Source: Hydra vulgaris
Taxonomy: Eukaryota > Cnidaria > Hydrozoa > Anthoathecata > Hydridae
Assembly (NCBI RefSeq): GCF_038396675.1
Contig: NC_088920.1
Location: forward strand, 65,548,501 to 65,612,500
Length of the DNA: 64,000 bases
Direction: 5' to 3'
Part shown: piece after piece, positions 23,685 to 36,555 of the stretch
Position numbering within the stretch: position 1 is the stretch's first letter
Layout: the number at the start of each line of letters is the position of its first letter
The notes under the pieces: generated by a model
The model's input: only the letters and a program-made list of their open reading frames with translations
The model's database searches: none
What the model was told of the DNA's origin: nothing
Position numbers and translations under genes: made by a program

Positions 23685-26600
23685 TTATTTTTTACAGACT
23701 CCACCCTCACACCCTCCATTCATAGTAGTCTTTTCTACAACTTTTATAATCATTTTAATTAGATCTTCGTTAAGTCCCCACTTGTGGCATTCTTCAGTTA
23801 ACTTACTCACACTGCCATATCCATTCAAATAACCTGTTAAACGAGCAGCAACGCTTGAATGAATTACTTGAGAATCGGTCAGATTCAAGCTTTGAAAAAT
23901 CTTTGTATGACGCCTTAGTAAGTACTTTTGGTGGTAACTGTTGTAAAAAAAAAAGTGATAATAATAATAATTTATCTTTTTTACAATTTAAAATAAATTT
24001 TTACAATTAAAAAAAAAAATCATCTTTCATTAAGCAAAGCTAAAAATTTAAAAGACCAAACACTGTTCTTAGGGTGAAAAAAAAGACCAAACACCGTTCT
24101 TAGAGTGAAAAAAAGACCTAAGATCGTTTTTAGAGTGAAAAAAAAAACACCTTTACTGAAAAGCTGTTTCTGAAAAATAAGTTTTTCTCCTTCCCTTGTC
24201 GCAAGATAGTAACTCTTTAGCAACAGGTTCTGTATAAGTTGTCACAAAACCACTAACCACTTGCCCCTCCCTAGAGTGCGAAATAATTTATGGATGACCC
24301 CTTATAGTATGGAATAACATTTTTAAAAATAAATTTCAAGTTTCTCATCTGCAGTTTTTGAGAAAATAGTATTGGATCTGTTAAAAAAAATGATTCACAT
24401 GGCTATCGTTTTGTTGCAAAATGTCAATAAAAAGCAGAACATTTTTTTTGTTTTTTGTAAATGTAAAAAGCTTTTTGATCATCAAAACAGATAAAAAACA
24501 TTTCTGTAATAAAGGCTAGCAAACTCACATGTCTAAATCATTTTTCAAATTGTAAAGTTGAATAATTTCTAATATTAAATATTAAATTATCTAAAAATTA
24601 ATTTATTCACAAAATCTTTTATAAGTGATACAAAATCAGATTTTATAGAACAGCCTCTGGAAACAGGTATCCTGGGATAACTTGCTGACCTTTTAATTAC
24701 TTGCTGTTCCATATTTATGTTACCGAACTTTTTTTCTTAAAAAATAATATCATCTTGAGTCTCAAAAGAGCTAGAACTTCATAACGGTTTCAGAAATAAT
24801 GGTTTTAAACAAAAGCCAGTTACCTAAATTTTTTATACATTAAAAAAACAATAACAAAGTAATAGCAAGTTTTTAACACTGCTATTTTATTGCACTTTTT
24901 TTTTGCACTTTAGCACTCAAGCAAGTATCTGCTGTTATTTTGCACTTTAGCACTCAAGCAAGTATCTGCTGTTATTTTGCACTCAAGCAAGTATCTGCTG
25001 TTATTTTGCACTCAAGCAAGTATCTGCTGTTATTTTGCACTCAAGCAAGTAACTGCTGTTATTTTGCACTCAAGCAAGTATCTGCTGTTATTTTGCACTC
25101 AAGCAAGTATCTGCTGTTATTTTGCACTCAAGCAAGTATCTGCTGTTATTTTGCACTCAAGCAAGTATCTGCTGTTATTTTGCACTCAAGCAAGTATCTG
25201 CTGTTATTTTGTACTCAAGCAAGTATCTGCTGTTATTTTGCACTCAAGCAAGTATCTGCTGTTATTTTGCACTCAAGCAAGTATCTGCTGTTATTTTGCA
25301 CTCAAGCAAGTATCTGCTGTTATTTTGCACTCAAGCAAGTATCTGCTGTTATTTTGCACTCAAGCAAGTATCTGCTGTTATTTTGCACTCAAGCAAGTAT
25401 CTGCTGTTATTTTGCACTCAAGCAAGTATCTGCTGTTAATTTGCACTCAAGCAAGTATCTGCTGTTATTTTGCACTTTAGCACTCAAGCAAGTATCTGCT
25501 GTTATTTTGCACTCAAGCAAGTATCTGCTGTTATTTTGCACTCAAGCAAGTATCTGCTGTTATTTTGCACTCAAGCAAGTATCTGCTGTTATTTTGCACT
25601 CAAGCAAGTATCTGCTGTTATTTTGCACTCAAGCAAGTATCTGCTGTTATTTTGCACTCAAGCAAGTATCTGCTGTTATTTTGCACTCAAGCAAGTATCT
25701 GCTGTTATTTTGCACTCAAGCAAGTATCTGCTGTTATTTTGCACTCAAGCAAGTATCTGCTGTTATTTTGCACTCAAGCAAGTATCTGCTGTTATTTTGT
25801 ACTCAAGCAAGTATCTGCTGTTATTTTGCACTCAAGCAAGTATCTGCTGTTATTTTGCACTCAAGCAAGTATCTGCTGTTATTTTGCACTCAAGCAAGTA
25901 TCTGCTGTTATTTTGCACTCAAGCAAGAATCTGCTGTTATTTTGCACTCAAGCAAGTATCTGCTGTTATTTTGCACTCAAGCAAGTATCTGCTGTTATTT
26001 TGCACTCAAGCAAGTATCTGCTGTTATTTTGCACTCAAGCAAGTATCTGCTTTTATTTTGCACTCAAGCAAGTATCTGCTGTTATTTTGCACTCAAGCAA
26101 GTATCTGCTGTTATTTTGCACTTTAGCACTAAAACAAGTATCTGCTGTTATTTTGCACTTTAGCACTCAAGTAAGTATCTGGTTCTTGTATGAATTCTAA
26201 ATAACTTCTGTTCTTTAATGAAAGTATAAAAGCACTTAAAAAACTTTAATGCTACTGACATTTGTCAGAAATATTTCAGACATTTTGATTTTATATACAT
26301 TATCTCAGTTAGACACAGAATTTTGTTTAGCACCACTTCTTTTTATCTTTGTTCTATGTCGCTCTCATTCATCTCAAAACTGCACTTTTTTTGATGTTAT
26401 ATCTGATCAAATTGAAATAGCCCTTTCTCTTTATCCTTCAGCCAATATCGTTGTTGCTAGTGACTTTAATGCTCATCACACCAAAAGGCTTGGGTCTAAT
26501 GTCAGTGCATGCATTAAGGCCCACAACTTTTTACTTTCTCAATCTCTAACTTAAATAGTCAACTTTCCAACTCACTTTCCAGACAATTCGAATCATTTAC

Positions 26601-29600
26601 CTTCTCTACCAAATTTATGTCTTGTTTCTAATCCAAGCCAGTGCTCTATTTTTTCACATTTACCTTTAAGTGCTTCTGATCATGGTTTGATCTCTCTAAA
26701 ACTGTTATCTCATACTTCTTCATCATCAGAATCCCCTTATCATCGTACCTCTTACAACTACCTTAAAGCTGACTGGGACTCTTTACGTGATTTTCTTCGT
26801 GATGGCCCTTAGGTAAAAATCTACCGCCTTCCTGCTGACAAATGTGCTTCTTGCATAACTTCTTGGATTCAGGCATGGAATATTTTATTCTCTCTCGACA
26901 ATTCCAAGTCAAGCCTCACTCTTTCCTTGGCTTTACTCTCATTGTGCTGCTGCAATTTCCAATCAAAATCATTGTTTTCATATCAATAAGCAAAATAATT
27001 CTCCAGAAAACAAACGTCTATTTACTTTTGCTTAAAACAATAAGAAAAAAGTTTTGTCTAATGCCAAAGCCTGGTATTCTCAGGTCACAAAATCTTGTAT
27101 TTTATCACACAAAAAAAGGCTCTCGTGACTTCTAGAGAATCTTTAATAGTATCTATAATAAGAGCAAATCTGTTATTCTACCTCTCTTGAATGGTTCAGT
27201 CACCTCACCTAAAGACAAGACTGAATTGAATCAGGAGCTGTCGTCTATACTTACAAAACTATTTAACAAGTCCTTATCAGATTCTTGTTTACAATAATGC
27301 CGGAAAGCACCTATTATGCCCTATTTTCAAAAATTCTGTAGAGCAAATTTCAAAAATTCTGGAGAGCAACTCGACTAACTACCACCCCATTAGTCTTGTT
27401 CGCTGATGATACTACCATTTAGTCTTGTCTTGATAAGCCAACACTCTCTGATTGCTTGGAGGGGGCATTTGAGCTTGAAAAGAATCTCACTTTTGCTACA
27501 GCTTGGGGCTGTCAGTGACTAGTGAACTTTAATTCACACAAAACTCAATTTTTTTTGGCTAATCGTTATTGCAATAATCTAGATCTTCCTATGATTATGA
27601 ACAGTAATGTACTCAATGAGTCATCTAGCCTTCATCTTCTACGATTAACTCTTACTTCTGATCTTTCTTGGAAACCATATACCAAATCCATTGCAAAATT
27701 AACATCTGCTTAGGTTGCATCTCTTTATCATGCTTGTCACTTTCTTACTCAGGATTCTATTCTTTATCTTAATAAATTTAAAATCCGTCCTTGTATGGAA
27801 TAATGTTGCTATATTTGGGGCGGATCTTCCAATGATGCTCTTTCTCTTTTAGACAAGGTGCAAAAACGCATAGTAAACATAGTTGCACCTGCTCTTGCAG
27901 CCAACCTCCAACCATTATCTAATCGTTGTAATGTTGTTTATCTTTCTCTTTTCTAAAATACTATAATGGGCACTGCTTTAAGAAGCTAGCGTCTTTTGTG
28001 CTATCTACTAAAATTCATTCTCATGTTACTTTTCATTCAATTAAGTCTCATACTTTTACTGTGAATGTTCTAAAGTGCTCCAAAAATTTTCATTTGTCTT
28101 GTTTTTTCTCTCGAACATCAAAGGCAGCATGGCAGTTTTGGCATACTGAACTGGGTACAAATACAATACAGGACTTGTTACCAAAGAGTTACTACAAATT
28201 AAACAATTTAAATTAATAAACTATATCAGCAATTAGATACCAATTAAAAATGCTATTTTATTATATTTATGCAAATATAAAAAACAAAAATGCGGAATTT
28301 GTTAATCAAACCATTGTACAACATAGGAATATAAATGACAAGGCCTTTATGTCTAGCAATTACTATAATCGCAGTAGCTCATAATTTGATGTGTGAAGCA
28401 CTTAATCCTCTGAGGTTTAGGCCATTTCTTGCCTAAAAAACCAGAATTAAAGAAAATTAAACTTAATTAGTACTATAAAAAACCACACTTTGACTATATC
28501 AAATATTCTTTTTGATAGATGTTAAACTAGACTTATGATAAGCATCAACGTGTAAAGTGGTTTTGTTTCTAGGGTGCCTAAATAGAAACATTGGAATTGA
28601 TATTGCTGGGTCAGAAGTCAGTAAAACTATCAATTAAAATTAAAATTCTCTGTTTATTTAAATTTAAAATACTGATACATCAATATACTTATATGTGGTC
28701 TTGGCAATGCCCACTGAAAGCAGTAACAAGGACACCTCTCATGCACAGCATAGCAATTGTCAATACTTTGATATTTTACATATGTTGATAGAATCATTCT
28801 GTGAGCTACCATAAAGACTTCAACGTTGAAATTTTATTTTTAATGAGAAACTCTCCGTTATTGCAAAGTTATTGCAGCATTAGATATTAATTCAAACCAT
28901 AGTAGACATTTTCTATATTTTATTTTAGATTCTATGTTTTGGTGTGATGTTTAAGTATTTTGCTTGTTTTAATAAAACAAAATAAAGAAAAAGCTTATTA
29001 GTTTATTTTGCAGTAAATCAAGACAAAAAGAAACTTCAATTGGCAAATTTTAAGGTTTATATTATGAAAATTGTTTTTTGAAAGTCTTGCATTGTTTGAA
29101 AAGAGAGTAATAAATCAATAATAACTTTGTGATATTTGATGCAGGCAATCTGCAGTGCTTGAACTAGACTGAGCAATGAAAGCCCAGAGAGATAAAAAAT
29201 ATTTTTATTAAAAAAAATTATACAAAGGAGGATAAGTAATACAAACAAAGAAAAATAACCAGATGTTTAGAATAAACACAGAGTTTTTTAAGGATTGAAA
29301 GCTTATACACAAATCACAGTCAACAGTAATTTTATCATTAAAGTATACCTAAATTTATCAAAGTTTTATTGTTAAAGTAAAAAACAAACCTAAAACAGAT
29401 TGCATAAGCAACATATACAACCAAAAATCTTCATTAGATATAATGATTACTTTAAAACAAATATAGTTTTGGTTAATTGGTTAAATACGGATGAATCGTA
29501 ATTACAGAAATATTAAAAAAACAATGTAACTTATTAATTATTTGGAATTAATTAGTTTAAAAAAAATCGATTAAAAAAAAAATTTGTACAACCAAATAAA

Positions 29601-32600
29601 AATGAAAATTTTTATTTGGTTGTACAAAAATTGGAAATTTTGTTAATTTTATAATGATTTCAAATTTTTTTGAAAAAAAAAATTTGAAATCATTATAAAA
29701 TTAACAAAAAAGAGACTAAAATAATTTCGATTTCTTCGAAGTTCAAATTATAAAACTATTTACTATTTTGTGCAAAATTCAATTCTAATTAATAATTTGC
29801 AACAACAACAAAAATTATCCAGTTTTTGTAAAAGTAATAAAGAAATTTTAAAAATTAAAAGAATAAAGAAATTTTAAAATTTCTTTTTCAAATTTAAATT
29901 CGTAACTTTTTGAAATTTTGAAAGTTAAAACAACCTTTAAAGATTTTAAAGATAAGAAGCAGTTTTAACATATACAGTTTTTTGCATATTTGTTTAAGTT
30001 AAAAGTTAATTTAAAATTATCATTTTTTTTTAACTTTAATAGTCAAAAGCTACATCAAAAGACAATGAAAAAAAGTTAACACTAATGAGCTCACCATGAG
30101 AATCTACTCATTACTTGCATTTAAAGTGTTTTAATAACTAAAATACTTATATGCATGTTTATCTTAAATTAAAATATTTTAATTTTTTATTAAAAACAAC
30201 CCTAGCCTTCAAACCCAACTTAACATACAACTTTTAGAATATGGAAAAACTACCATATTCATTTATTAAAAAAACTGTAATTCACTTAAACTACGCTAGT
30301 CATACCATTTAGAATACAATTTTTAGAATAAAAATTAAAAAATAGCAATTTAAAAAAGTTTTAGTAAGCTTTATAATTTCGTTTTATAATAACATAATAA
30401 ATAATAATTGAGTGAAACTATTTCACAATAGCATACAAAAATTTATTAAAATGATCTACATTGTAATTAGTAATGTATATATAAAAAAAATTTAATGAAA
30501 TAGAAGTAAAATATTTTTTGAAAATTAAAACACTTACTTTTCAGCATCATAAAATCTTTCAGCTGGAAGAATCTTTGTTTGGATTTTTTTGGGGGTATTT
30601 TTTTGCATAAGTATTAAAGAAGACTGAGCAAGAGATTGTTGTTCTTCATCATGATAAAAGATAGCTGACATATATTGTGTTTTATTTACAGCGGTTGAAT
30701 CGTGATACTTCCAAAACATATCTAAGAGTGCACTATAGTTTGTTTCAGATGGATTATATTGAATTTCCATTGTCTCTGTATGATCACCACTAAATTATAA
30801 ACAATAACAAAAATTTTAAATGAAAAATTTTTAAAAGTTATTTTGCTTTATTGGTAATTGACTTAAAATTTTAATAAGGACATCAATAAAGATACTGAGA
30901 ATATAATACATATATGCAAATAAAGATAAGCAATAAAGATTATATGAGTATCAATAGTAATCATCATCATCATCTCATAATCCCTATTCTCCAATATACA
31001 GGATCTTACTTAACTGAAGCTTTTTAATGCCATCTGCAATGCATTCGCCTCAAGTTGGTTTACCTCTACTTCTTTTTCACCTAAAACTTCTAACTATCTA
31101 AATACTGATACCCAATCATCAAGGACTTTAAACTCTACAACAAGGTCTTTACATGCTCAAACAACATCCTTGACGCACTCTTTTAGATACATTCCATATT
31201 CCCAATTCCAAGATCATTGCTTCTTTTGCTATCATTCAGGGTCACACCACACAACTATCTAATCATCATTTTCTTATTATTTAAACTTTATAACATTTAA
31301 TTTAAAGTTGAAATTCTAAGTTTTAACTTATCATAGTTAAAAAAACTTGAAATTAAATATAATTTCTAGATAAAAAATTTAATTTTGTATTATATTTTAT
31401 GCAAAATATATTTGCAACTTTTTTACTTAATCTTTCTTAAAATTTTTTTACATAAAAATAAATTTTTATGAAATATTTTCAAACAAATTGTTTAAGAGTA
31501 TTCTCTTCACAAATGGAATTAAACTTTATGTCAAAAGAATTTGATTCAAAGTAAATTATTTTGATATAAGTTTTATTTATAAACATAAATTGTGTCGACG
31601 AATATATGCTCGGTAACTGATGGAATTTATTTATATGTTTTCATAATATTTATTAAAATATTTTATTGATTACTTATTTAAAAAAAAAATTGCGAGAACA
31701 AAGAGATTATAAGGTTTTATTATAAGTTTGTTTTAAAAAACAAATAATAAAGAAAAATAAACTTTTTTAAATTCCTAATTTTGATTTAAAATTTTTTTTA
31801 TAATTACATAGTTAAAAAGATTTTTAAAAAAAGAGTTTAAAAACATGGTTTAAAATTAAATTTAATCACAATGGGGTACTTTAAAAAGCATTAATAACGC
31901 AACTTAAATTTTAACGATGTAAATATGAAAGCTTTGTTGAGTTAAATTTACATTCATTATGCTTTTTCATAACACAATAGTATTTTGTAACAAGGTTTGA
32001 AGAGATATCAGAACTTTAAATACAATTTTTAAAGATGATCATGAAAAATTTTATTAAAAGTGGCCTTCTGTTGATTTGGGGCTGATTGCATTTTTTATAG
32101 ATGTAATGTGGCCTTTTATTTGTGACATCAAATTTAATCTCAAATTTTGGCTTGAGAAGTCAGTGTTCAATGTTCATCTTTAGTTGTCAGCTTTACTCCT
32201 GTTACTCTTTCTTTTTACAAAAAGTTTTGAGTGGCAAAAAAAGTCATGAGACTTTTTTTCGTGAGACAAAAGAAAAGTCATGAGACAAGAGACAAGTCAT
32301 GAGACATGAGACAAGCCACAACTTTAAAGAAGTTTACCTATTTGAGTGCAACCAAGAAAACTACATAAGCCAAGCTGTCTTAAATGTTCTTGATTATTTT
32401 TGTTGTAGTATATATTTTGTCTAGTTTCTTTTTGTCAATTGTAAGATGGCTCCATTGTGTTTCATGGAGCAAAATAGTTACAAGCCATAACTGAAATATT
32501 TTTTTTATTAAAATAATTTCTTTTTAATTCTTGCTCAATCTTTAATCAAATTTAAATTAGTTGAATGTTTAAACATTAAATTTTAAAAGAAATTTAAATT

Positions 32601-35070
32601 ACTAAGACTTCTTTTTTTAGAAAAAAAATACCATGTGTTTAATATTTTTTATTACAATGGTTTTAATTGACAAAGTTTAAATAATTTATTTTAATAAAAC
32701 AAAAGGTTCAACGTTGTTATTGATTGAAATGCCCATTCACATCATTCACATCATTCAAAATGGCACTAATACATTTAAAAAATTATAAACTTGCATTTTG
32801 AATTGAAAGAAAATTTTCAAACTTATTTTGAATTGAGAAAAAATGCAACTTCAATGATTACATTTTATTTAATACACTCACATTTTGAATTAAAAAGAAA
32901 ACATGCTTCAAAATGCAACAATGACTTAGTAAAAAACATAGTCACACTTCGAAACATTTTAAATCACATGCATGTCTAAGTTAATTTAAGTCAGTTTTTT
33001 TAATTATGTTTAATAAAATCATATAATGCGTTGTAGTACATTCAGTTTTTAAAGTAGTGTATAATTTATGTATACTTTTAAACATGTACCTAAAATGCTT
33101 TTTTAAAGGTTTCTTTTAAAAAATCACAAGGAACAAAATCTTCATAGTTTAAAATATACTTTAATTAATAAAAACTGTTTTGTAAGTAACCAACTGTCTG
33201 ATTGTCCTGCAAGGCTACATGGAGGCATTTTTTTCCCAAAATTTAAATTGCTATTTCAAAAAATGCTTTACAACACACTAGTATTATTTTCTTCATATTT
33301 ATCCCTTTTGTTTGTATTCAATCTTTTTGATACTGATATTGTAGTATTATTTATTCTTCTATCTCAGCAATCATGCATTAATTATCTGTATAGAATAGAA
33401 CCCATGATAAAACAACACTGAACTCTTCAGAGAGAGCTTCCAAAACAAAAATAAAAGTGAAGTTCTTAGAATTGAACCTTAATGAAAGTGAGGTTCTTAG
33501 AACTGAACCTTAATAAAAGTGAAGTTCTTAGAACTGAACCTTAATAAAAGTGAAGTTCTTAGAACTGAACCTTAACATTATTACTATTGCTCTAAATATT
33601 TTGACATTTTTACACACAGCCATAACAGCTGTTATAAACCCTCTATCAACATCTTAATAATATAAGATCAACTGCACTACCTCTCTGGGGTAGGTACACA
33701 AATGCAATCGTTTGAAATAACATTAGTCTAAAAGAGTTCACACTGGCAGTTTTTATTAAAAAGGAAGGTTTAATAAGCTCAAAGTAACTTTAAATGTTTA
33801 ACTTTTTGTATATTTAGCTTTTGTTTAACTTGTTTAAATTTTTTATATAATATAATTAAACTTTTATAAACAGATTAATTAAAAATAACAAAATTTTAAT
33901 TTAAAAAGATTTTTGTAATCTATTACCCCCTGATCTTTACAATAAACCAAAACGGACTTAAAATAGTCTTGTTTTGCAGCGGTAATTTAATTTGTAAAAT
34001 TTTGTCATATTTTATATAGTTTTACAATTATCTTACATCCATTTGTTGCTTCTCATAAACTTAAATTTTTAATCTTTTTATTTGTTATATTATGAAAAAT
34101 AATAACATATTCTATAAGCATTTTAAAAACAGTTTGGTTTAATTAAGGAGATCAAACGCAGTGATTAATTAAAAACTTTAAATGTCTTTTTCTAGAACAG
34201 CAAAAATGGACTTAAGATATTCTTGACAGTTCAAAAAAGTGTTTTTAAATAATAATAAAAAGATAATATAATAATAAAACTAGAACTCTCAATATATTTG
34301 ATATAACTCTCAAGTATATAAAAGAAAACCATTGATTTAAAACTAAATATTTGTAAAAAATCAAGATTTATTTCATATATAATACGCGTCAACGAAATTA
34401 ATTAAAAGAATTTTTAAGGAATTTTGTGGAACTTTATGATCCCTTACTGATAACTCCCACAATGTACAAGATTTTGATGCTCGGCACAAACATCTTGTAC
34501 ATTGTGGCTCGGCACAAACATCTTGTACAACAAAACTTTTGATATTCTGTCAAAAAAAGGAACTTTTTCTGTTATTATTAATTTTTCTTTTTCGAGAAAA
34601 TATTAACCTACAAAAATTCTAAAAAGTTTCAGTTAGGCTGTAGCTGAAATTTTGATTATAACTTTTTTATTCACAAAATATTTTGTGAACATTGTAATGA
34701 TTTTCAACTCAACATTTTTTAAGTAAAAATTTAAAATTTGTAAGCAAAAAAATTTAAAAGAATTCTATTAAACCACATTCTGAAATTTAAAAAAAATTTG
34801 ATGTTTTTTTTGCAACATAACTGACATATTAGGAAAAATTTATTGGAATATTTAACTTCATTAACAATATATGCTGAATTTCAGGTAGATTTAATAATAT
34901 TATTTTTTGTTTTTATGAAAAGTTAAAATTATGAAAACACTTACAGGTTATGGTAAGTTGGAAACGGATGTTTTCCACCAGTATATCCAACTTTGGTTGT
35001 TATAACACCGGGGGCACAACCAAACTGTGCCTCCGGAAACCAAAATCATGCCATAGCAAAAGTTGCTTTT
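23685..35070 (-). CDS. MSRA: Peptide methionine sulfoxide reductase A, probable selenoprotein
   Basis: Three exons on the minus strand: 35070-34945, 30789-30538 and 23937-23685 (stop TAA 23687-23685). GT-AG introns and phases agree at both junctions, restoring PTYHN-LGDHTET and FYDAE-NYHQKYLLR. MsrA reduces methionine-S-sulfoxide in proteins. The catalytic motif, normally GCFW, reads A-TGA-FW within ATFAMA(TGA)FWFPEAQFG; the rest of the 210 or so visible codons are open. Other family marks: VGYTGG, FWKYHDSTAVNKTQYMSAIF, and a C-terminal extension with SSVAARLTGYLNGYGS and a terminal CEGGVC that could hold the resolving cysteines. TGA exactly at the catalytic position, plus SECIS-like hairpins downstream, points to selenocysteine. 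The alternative is a nonsense mutation at that codon. The first exon (start Met, ending in two codon bases) was not found upstream to 64 kb. Intron 2 (6.6 kb) holds a satellite and a LINE. Confidence 0.88.
23941..24896. other. MsrA intron 2, distal part
   Basis: AT-rich intron sequence. At 24050-24150 there are three copies of a unit of about 35 bp (AGACCAAACACCGTTCTTAG type) with poly(A) runs. No gene is supported. Confidence 0.55.
24897..26185. repeat. 29-bp satellite array, over 40 copies
   Basis: Unit GCACTCAAGCAAGTATCTGC followed by TGTTATTTT, 29 bp, almost invariant across about 1.25 kb. Edge and a few internal units carry an extra 9 bp (GCACTTTAG). It lies in MsrA intron 2. Since 29 is not a multiple of three and the unit has no plus-strand stops, all three plus frames stay open, giving long ORFs of up to 407 codons that are not evidence of a protein. 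Confidence 0.97.
26250..28215 (+). mobile_element. Jockey/CR1-like LINE in MsrA intron 2, internally deleted
   Basis: Opposite in strand to MsrA. Endonuclease text at 26440-26560 (NIVVASDFNAHHTKRL), reverse transcriptase remains at 27150-27460 with FADDTT at about 27400, then the C-terminal part (MIMNSNVLNESSSLHLL, YHACHFLTQDS) and a tail to about 28215. Compared with the 40-42.5 kb sister, about 470 bp of the palm domain is missing at 27395, where TTAGTCTT joins directly to the GCTGATGATACTACC segment. Many stops. Confidence 0.78.
28216..30537. other. MsrA intron 2, proximal part
   Basis: AT-rich and non-coding. Two adjacent hairpins at 29584-29627 and 29638-29708 are the only clear structure. 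Confidence 0.5.
29584..29708. repeat. Two adjacent fold-back hairpins
   Basis: First: TTGTACAACCAAATAAAAA with its inverse, 6-base loop. Second: arms of about 30 bp (TTTTGTTAATTTTATAATGA...) around an A-rich loop. Both are near-perfect, suggesting recent fold-back insertions or small palindromic elements. Confidence 0.8.
30790..34944. other. MsrA intron 1
   Basis: About 4.2 kb of AT-rich sequence. A CATCATCATCATC stretch and a moderately complex segment at 30958-31250 stand out as possible old repeat. A GTCATGAGACA-rich patch lies at 32245-32310. No ORF with support. Confidence 0.5.
33447..33572. repeat. 31-bp tandem repeat, four copies
   Basis: Unit AAAAGTGAAGTTCTTAGAAC plus TGAACCTTAAT; four copies with few changes, inside MsrA intron 1. 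Confidence 0.9.
35046..35048 (-). other. MSRA: In-frame TGA at the MsrA catalytic position (probable Sec)
   Basis: The minus-strand codon lies between ATFAMA and FWFPEAQFG. In typical MsrA the Cys of GCFW sits here and attacks the sulfoxide. Sec at this site is known in some MsrA proteins, such as that of Chlamydomonas. Confidence 0.82.
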
Positions 35071-35978
35071 CTAAAATAAGAACTTTGTTTAAAAAAATTT
35101 TTTTTTTAAATAAAAGTATAGTAAAAATTTAAAATAAATCAAAAATAATATCAAACTAAAAATTTATATAAGTAATGTTGAATTTTTTTTATCTTTGCAC
35201 AACAATTTGCATATGTAACTGGTAAATTTACGCCATTTTAATTGTTATAATTTAATATTTTAATTTGATTCATACCAAACAATTATTATAATAAAATATG
35301 AAAGGCTGATTTTTTTTTTAAATATTTTTTTAAATATATATTTTACTTGTTTACTAACTAAAAAAAAATGTATATTGAAGACATACATTGCTATAACAAT
35401 AATGAAGGTGTGCCATTTTTATAATTTTTCAACTTGGAGCTGTATAAACAAATGCAACACAATTTGAACAACTTTTAAGAATATAAATGAAAGCTTTTTA
35501 TAAGAATATTAGTTTGTGTACAGACCTTTTACTTATTTGATTATACCAAAATTAGCCATTTTTGATTATATGATACAAAATTTATAAATAAACAATCACA
35601 AAATAAAATCTTGGTGTATGCCATTTTCTACTTCAAAACTATTTGATTTTATTTCTCTCCATGCAAAAGATATTAGTTGATTACTATACCAAGTTGCAAG
35701 CAAACAAGGAATTTTTTTAATACACCTATATTTCAAATTTTGCAGAATATTAACCAGTAATTAACACAGTTAAATTCTTTATTGAAATCTAAACAAAAAT
35801 GCAAATGCACGACTTTCAATAGAATATAGTAGTATACATATACTTGCAATGTTATTTTTATCTTTATCATTGTCATTCCAACCTAAAATATTTAAAGTTT
35901 TAATGTTTAAAAACAATAAGAGGTACATTTTCAGATATAATTGTATTCTACTTATCAGGCTGACAAATATAATGTAGT
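35071..35978. other. AT-rich sequence 5' of MsrA exon
   Basis: It starts with the acceptor CTTATTTTAG on the minus strand (35080-35071). No upstream MsrA exon could be identified here. Confidence 0.5.
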
Positions 35979-36145
35979 GTGCAGGTAGTTGTGTAGTGGT
36001 AGAGCACTAGCCTCATAAATGAGAAGTGACAAGTTCAATCCAAGTTCAAATTGTTTCTTTGCACAGTGGCCTTGTTCAACAAGGTTCGTGTTTTGGAATT
36101 GAGAGCAACAACTAACTTTTGTTTATGTTTCTTATTACACAGGGA
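35979..36145 (+). repeat. tRNA-derived SINE (family B)
   Basis: A-box region TTGTGTAGTGGTAGAGCA and B-box-like AAGTTCAATCC, then a body with CCTTGTTCAACAAGGTTCGTG and a TTGAGAGCAACAACTAAC end. A partial copy of the body is at 45080-45140. No acceptor stem is seen, so not a tRNA gene. Confidence 0.7.
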
Positions 36146-36555
36146 CTGAAAAATTTCAGAATTTTTTTTTTTAGTCACTGTTTATTTATCTCCATTTAAC
36201 AAATAATGCTACAGAGAAACTCATGCAATAAAATCGCCATTCCAACTAGCTCATTTAGTCCAAAGAAATTTAAGGAAAACTGTAACATGGAATGGGTATC
36301 ATAGCATCACTATACGCAATGAAGATAGGCATCTCACCACCTTCATTACACATTTTGGACCTTATAGATACATTCCAGCTCCACAAGGTTTTGTATCGGT
36401 ATTTTTGTATTGTATATCTTGTACTTGTATCTGTATATCTATTTGTATCTTTACAGCAGAAATGGCTACAACAGAGGTTTTGACGAAATTGTAACAGTCT
36501 TTAATGGCAAACAATAATGGTTAGTTGAGACCCTCCACTACTGCTGTATAGACAG
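36146..36555. other. Non-coding spacer
   Basis: No feature can be supported; perhaps untranslated sequence of the adjacent gypsy fragment. Confidence 0.35.

Noticed and set aside
24940..26163. 407-codon ORF and its overlapping ORFs with Leu/Cys/Tyr-rich repeats
   Set aside because: They follow from a stop-free 29-bp satellite with a period not divisible by three; all three plus frames are open, so openness is no evidence of a protein.
24897..26185. CRISPR array
   Set aside because: The repeats are head-to-tail without unique spacers, in an animal-like genome.
28390..28570. A candidate MsrA exon (phase-compatible reading DAYHKSSL on the minus strand)
   Set aside because: The exon at 23937-23685 gives the true family continuation NYHQKYLLR with correct phase and a full C-terminal domain, so this one is chance.
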